Shown: one piece after another, positions 58,660-64,000 of the stretch | Layout: the number at the start of each line of letters is the position of its first letter | Numbering within the stretch: position 1 is the stretch's first letter | Assembly: GCA_033239525.1 (NCBI GenBank) | Contig: BSYO01000030.1 | Location: forward strand, 11,491,030-11,555,029 | Origin: Nepenthes gracilis | Lineage: Eukaryota; Streptophyta; Magnoliopsida; Caryophyllales; Nepenthaceae | Length of the DNA: 64,000 nt | Direction of reading: 5' to 3' | Made by a program: the position numbers and the translations under genes | Notes under the pieces: model-generated | What the model was told of the DNA's origin: nothing | What the model saw: the letters and a program-made list of their open reading frames with translations, nothing else | The model's database searches: none

Positions 58660-59470
58660 CGTGACTGTGTCCGGCAGTTTATTTAGTCCCTTGTCGGCAC
58701 TTTTGGTAATTGCAGCAATATATCGGCCTAGAAGATTTTGATCGTTTCATATCCGAAGGTCATCATAGTTAAATTTTAGTGTTCTCGCCTTCCTGTCGTG
58801 TTTTTCATCTCATCCTGAGAAGGGCGCATGAGGCGCCGTCTAGGCATGCCTCTTGTGCTGGGCGCTCAATGACTGCTCAAGTGGCTCGGGGTCATTGCCC
58901 CGAGCCCTAGCCAACGCTCACTGAGTGCTCCACCGGTGCTCGAGCAGCACGGGGCCCGTGTGTCTAATGGCTTCTTTGATTTTGAATCTTTTTGGAGCCC
59001 TTTATATATACATGACTTAGCTCTTTAACTCTAGAGATCTTGGTAGACTTTTGAGGAGCCTCTCACTTAAATATCCATTTAGTTTTGTACTCCTTTTTTA
59101 AGAACACTTCTCTCCAATGATTGTACTCCATTGATAAAGTATTCCCTCCCTCATCTTGCTTTCTCTTCTCCCGTCTATTAACCTTCGTGGCGACGTTGAT
59201 TGCGTGAACATTGGGATCCATTGAGTTCGGCAATTCAAAGGGCTCGAAAGGTAAGATTAACGTGAAGACCAGAAGGAGTCTAATTCCGTTGCCGTGAGTA
59301 AATCCAAGGAATTCATTAGTAGGGATTACAAAATGGGAATAAGTCGATTAGGTTAACGCGTCGTTGCCACTCGGTTTGTAAGTTAATTTTTATAGTATAT
59401 TTCTTCCTTGACCGTTGAAACCCGAGGGTTCTTTTTATTATCGTGGGTATCAAGTTTTTCTTTCGTCACC
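58660..59470 (+). mobile_element. LTR-like remnant
   Basis: GC-richer stretch with repeated 'gctc' phrases (58840-58960), a 'ctttatatatac' TATA-like box (59000) and 'cttctctccaatgattgtact' leader-like sequence. No coding domain, primer site or partner; tentative. Confidence 0.35.
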
Positions 59471-62400
59471 AAAAAACTTATTTTTTTATTATTTTCGTTA
59501 CTTTATTTTTATACTCATATTGATTATATTATCTAAATATAAATATTCTTTACGTGTATTAAGTATTTGATTGTGTATTACTTCCGCTAATTTATTATGA
59601 GGGTCGAAACATTGATTGTGTAATTTGGAAATGAAAATGTTCCTTTCAAGTAGTATAATAAAAATTATATTATAACATTTCACAAATAATGAAAATAAAA
59701 AAAAAATTATCAATTATATCGATGTGTCCCTTACTAAGATGTCATCTTGAGAGACTTTTCTAGGTTAACTAGTGAAGAAGATGGTTGAGGATATGGAAGC
59801 TGGTTGAATGGCTTGGGTGTCTCACTTCAATTGAGCCATCATGTTGCCTGGAGGACTAGCACCCACTGTGACTTGGGCCTTGGGACCGCGACGAGGCTGA
59901 GGCACCCTGTCCCCTGTGGACTCCAAAATCGGCTCAAGGGATACTTCTGCCTCATGAGGTGGTTACATGGACCCAAAGGAAGCTAGTTCCTGCCGGAAAT
60001 GATGTGCAGACAACTATTCAGTGGCCTAGGTAGCAAGTATTAGGCTTTATTTTACCTTGTTGATTGTGTTTTTTTGCCTTTGTTTCCAACTCCTGGGAGT
60101 TCTTAGACGGAAAAAATTGATGAGAAAAGTATACAGTGGCCTCTCCCTTGTTAGGCTACCTCAAAGGCCTTCAAATGACAGATCAAATTAGGTGCTTTGA
60201 TCAGCCTATTCGGTAGTGCCTCCTTTCCCATAGTTGTAGTTGTACATTTGAACTCTGGTTTTCTATTTTTCTCAGGCAAATCAGACTGCACATACTTTAA
60301 AGTGATAATAGATAGATGAGCTTATAATATTGATATATTTTACAGAATCTTAGAGTTGTTAACTTGTATGGCCCAAATTTTTCACACAACTTGAGAACCT
60401 ATTATATAAGTGATATCAGCTAAAACCAACTTCAACTATCTGATAAAGTACTGTCTAAAATACTAGGAATTTGACATTTCTTTGTTATTTTGAATATAAG
60501 GACCACTATCTTTTGGGGTTTTCAAGGGTCTCATTCGAAATATCAACTTGAATCTTCTAAATTTTGAAATATTATTTAGAATATCTTATATTTGGGATCA
60601 TAGCATTGAGGCACTACTATCTATTTACTATTTGAACAAGAGTAATTATTTTCAAAAGCTATCAATAGTTAACTTCATAATACATAAAAATGCTCAATGC
60701 CTAGTCCTTTTTCAAAATGATGAGGTTTAAACAAAATAAAGAGGGTGAGGCCCAAGATTCTCACCCCTCTAGCTAAGGTGGAAGGGATATCTAACCAGTA
60801 CCTTGCCTTAAACTATGTACTAGCTTTGATCAATCACTACACAATTTCATCTTTGGCCACTATGACAACCATTTACTTCATGCTCACAGTACCACCACCA
60901 ATAGAAACCGAAATAAAATGATTTTTGATATGTGCTATTCTCTTGAAATATGGTGATCACAATATAACATTATTTAGCTTTGACATGTAATTGGACATAC
61001 ATTGCCTTACACTTTGGCTGTAAGCCCTGTAGTTTCGTCAATTAAAGAAGCTGTATTTATAAAAAAAAAAACATATTCAATCCTACTTACAAGCTAAAAA
61101 TTACATATTTATTCAATATATATAGGAAACTTGTCTTTAGCATAATTCTCAATGAAGATGTAAAAATCTTATTGAGATATAAGTATAGATTTTAATAGAA
61201 AATATCACTACTAAGTTCTGATATACAATTTTATCCTATTTATTACCTACTCTGAGTGAAAATGCCCTATCGTGATATTGCTTTAACACGCACAACTTTG
61301 TCCATTAACAAAAACCTCAGTGGGAGGAAGGGCATCTATCCTACTCATTAGTTACATGCAACATCTTCACTGAATCATTGTAAGACATCCACCCCCTATA
61401 CAATTCGATATGGTAAACATGTTTAGGAGTTCACTATTGATGGCCATGACTACACAAACACATTTTGGTTCCATGTTGCAGTATATACTAATGTGGAGTG
61501 CAATACCTAACCTGAGCCAACTCAAATAAAAATTAGATAAAACTATATTGGTGTGATTTCTTATAGGGCCACCATAAAGTAGCAGATATGAGTGCACCAA
61601 TCTTTCTGGAGAAGGCCTTGAACCCTACAAGGAAAGGTCATTATCAGAAAGCATGCATCCAATAACCCCTTTTTTGCTTTAACTGGAAGATTTTATTTTG
61701 TTTTATTTTATTTTATTTTAAAGAAAATAAAAAAGCACATTGTAACACCATCTTAGATTGGGTATTATTACTCGTACTATGACCAGCCTCCTTTTTATTT
61801 CACGTCCATAGAATCTAATAGCCCAATTTGGCATAAAGTACTGGAACTTATGCTTTAGAATGTTCCTAGTTGCAGGTCATTTTGCTATTAACTTAAAGAG
61901 AGAGAGAGAGAGAGAGAGAGAGCTAGTATTAAAGGCAAAGTGAAGGCCAACATCGATAAATGGGAATCAGATAATATATGATTTACATATGTTATGGCTT
62001 TTTTTTTTTTTTGTTTGCAAACTCCATATAAAGTATTATATTTTGAGGCGTTGCTTAAGTAGAATTGGGTTTAATTAAAGTTGGCTCGATGTTGGCTCAA
62101 ATATCACTGTGCTAAGATTTTGACATGTGTCTATACCAACAACTGACCAAAGAGTTTGTGCATAGTATCAACAAGTCAAAATGTTCGAGATGCAAAATGC
62201 TCGAGAGCTGCTATGTGATTTTCAAGAGATGTAGATTCAAGTTTATAATGGTTATCAATACTATCAACATTTTGAACATACTTTATTTGATCGTTTGCTA
62301 CATATAGACATAATTATATATTTTCAATGATTTAGAAAGAGTCATATGAGTCACCCAAATCTTCATTGCTCATTGAGATCATTATCTTTTTTTAGAATTA

Positions 62401-64000
62401 TCAATTGATTGAGAAAATTTTATACTTTTTTGATAGCCTTATTTAAAATTGATAAAAATTTCTTACCTATAATCTATGAATACAATCCTAACCTTTTACC
62501 CTATTAGGATTTATTGGTGGCGTGGATATCAAAATTTTACCAATTTAAAAATTTTCTAACTGATAAATAAATATTCAAAAATTTAAATCAATGGCTTAGA
62601 TGATTAATCCAAAAGACAGATTTTTTAATAGTAGTCATATATCAAATGGAGTCAGCTAAAAAATTTAGTTCATCTACACTTTATTAGTTGTAAGATGATT
62701 TTTTAGTAAATTTATTTTTGCATACATTGAGAAATGTTGAAAACTTTTCTCTCCAAATGGGGTTTTTTAAAATTTTTTTGTTAGTAAAATCATATATAAT
62801 TTTTTATTTTTTAAATTTTTATTATTTTATTATGATTGTGATTATTCTAAAATAAACACTTTGTTTTGAAATTGAATATAACCCTGATTTTAAAATACAC
62901 ATATGGGAAAGAAAGAGAGATGGGCCTTTGAACCATCGTGTTGGAAAGATTACAAAATACATTGACAGTATCATAGCATCTCCTAATACCAGTTAATTAT
63001 CAAAAAATATATATAAATTACTAAGTTTTTTAATCATCAATCAAATCCATCACATTTCAAAATTTTTTTTTAAAACTTTTCAATTAAGAACTAGAGAGAG
63101 AAAGAGAGAGGTGACTCACTAAATCAATCATATAAAAAAGTTTATAAAATATTCTAAATGTATCATATTATTTAATAATATTATTTAATGAACTAAGAAA
63201 ATAATTATAAAAAAATACAACAATTATGCATCATCATAACCAATCAAATTCAGCATATATTATCTTAAAAATACATTTATATTTTTTTCAGTGAACTATT
63301 ATTCCTACTCCCCGATACATTTTTTTTTTTTTATCAAAAGCATTACATGCCCATTAAAAATATAATTATCCTTTTAATATAGAGATTTTAAATATTATTA
63401 TCCTTATTTATAATTGGTGCTATCACAAAAAACATAGCACTGCATGTATTATTATCATTTGTCTCATGTGGGAGAATGAATGAAGAGCTTGCCGACTGAA
63501 GAAAAGCATAAAGAAACACAGTTAGCACAAAAAACCAGGGGAGAGTTGATTTTTATTGCATAGAGAAGAGAGCTTAGAATTCTTAAAGTGAGAAAATCCT
63601 TCTGGTATAAAAGCATTTGTTTGATTTTTCTTTCTTTTCTTTTTTTTAAGTATTACAATTATAATATCATTTTTCTCTAAATGATATTAAAAATATATTA
63701 TTTAACTACCCTTAAAGTATATTTAATAATATAATATTTTATATATTTATTTATATCAATAATTTTATATAAAAAAAATAAATAAATAAATAGACAATAA
63801 GTGAATTAAAAGGATATTGGCCCAAACATTTTCCTTCTTCTTTTCCCTCTCATTTCCATTATTCAAATGGCTTGCTTTCCTCTCACAACAGTACCTTATG
63901 GTTTTCTTTCCTTAACAGCAAAGCAATGTGAATTGGCCAAAACAACCCTTGACCCAAACAATTCCCAAGCTAAAAGCATAAGATGGCATGCATTATATAA
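59471..64000. other. Intergenic, no gene seen
   Basis: Mostly AT-rich. 59750-60060 is GC-richer with no recognised protein. An (AG)n microsatellite lies at 61897-61922 and a (TTTTA)n run at about 61690-61720. I found no tRNA, exon chain or element end. Confidence 0.55.

Noticed and set aside
1..64000. CRISPR arrays, bacterial operons or tRNA genes
   Set aside because: No regular repeat-spacer pattern, no ribosome-binding-site-led gene runs and no tRNA cloverleaf boxes were noticed; everything recognisable is plant nuclear.

Overview
This is plant nuclear DNA, most likely from a woody or herbaceous eudicot; the species cannot be told from the sequence. The signs are Ty1/Copia retrotransposons primed by initiator-Met tRNA (TGGTATCAGAG sites), a Mutator-like (MULE) transposon with a FAR1-type transposase, plant gene fragments with GT-AG introns, AT-rich spacers and a plant S-like ribonuclease gene. 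All annotation is by reading; no database search was run.

Layout. (1) 1-4876: Copia-1, minus strand, cut by the window start. (2) 6450-7930: LTR-like block with ~65-bp subrepeats. (3) 9783-16672: broken galectin-domain beta-1,3-galactosyltransferase gene on the minus strand, with Copia-2 (10480-16146) inserted in it. (4) 17479-31173: a ~13.7-kb composite MULE with long inverted termini. It holds a decayed transposase and DNA-level fragments, introns kept, of at least four host genes: NOB1, the phylloquinone methyltransferase MENG (in two pieces of opposite orientation), an unnamed conserved plant protein, and a PCBER/isoflavone-reductase-like gene. Copia-3 (22245-27659; perfect 5-bp target duplication) is nested in a captured MENG intron. 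(5) 32416-36344: the one apparently intact host gene, a four-exon class-I S-like RNase T2 (RNS1/RNase LE type, 234 aa), minus strand. (6) 38813-40274: solo Copia LTR packed with paired W-box-like motifs. (7) 41450-49544: a decayed same-strand duplicate of the RNase gene, its second intron swollen to ~6.3 kb by a degenerate Copia element and LTR-like debris. (8) 49817-55035: Copia-4, short LTRs, perfect TSD. (9) 55036-64000: LTR-like remnants, then AT-rich sequence with no gene that I can see.

Only the RNase gene looks able to encode a full protein. The rest records nested insertion and decay. The most unusual object is the multi-gene-capturing MULE. The most useful gene-level comparison is the intact/decayed RNase T2 pair, where exons 3 and 4 of both copies can be aligned base for base in length.
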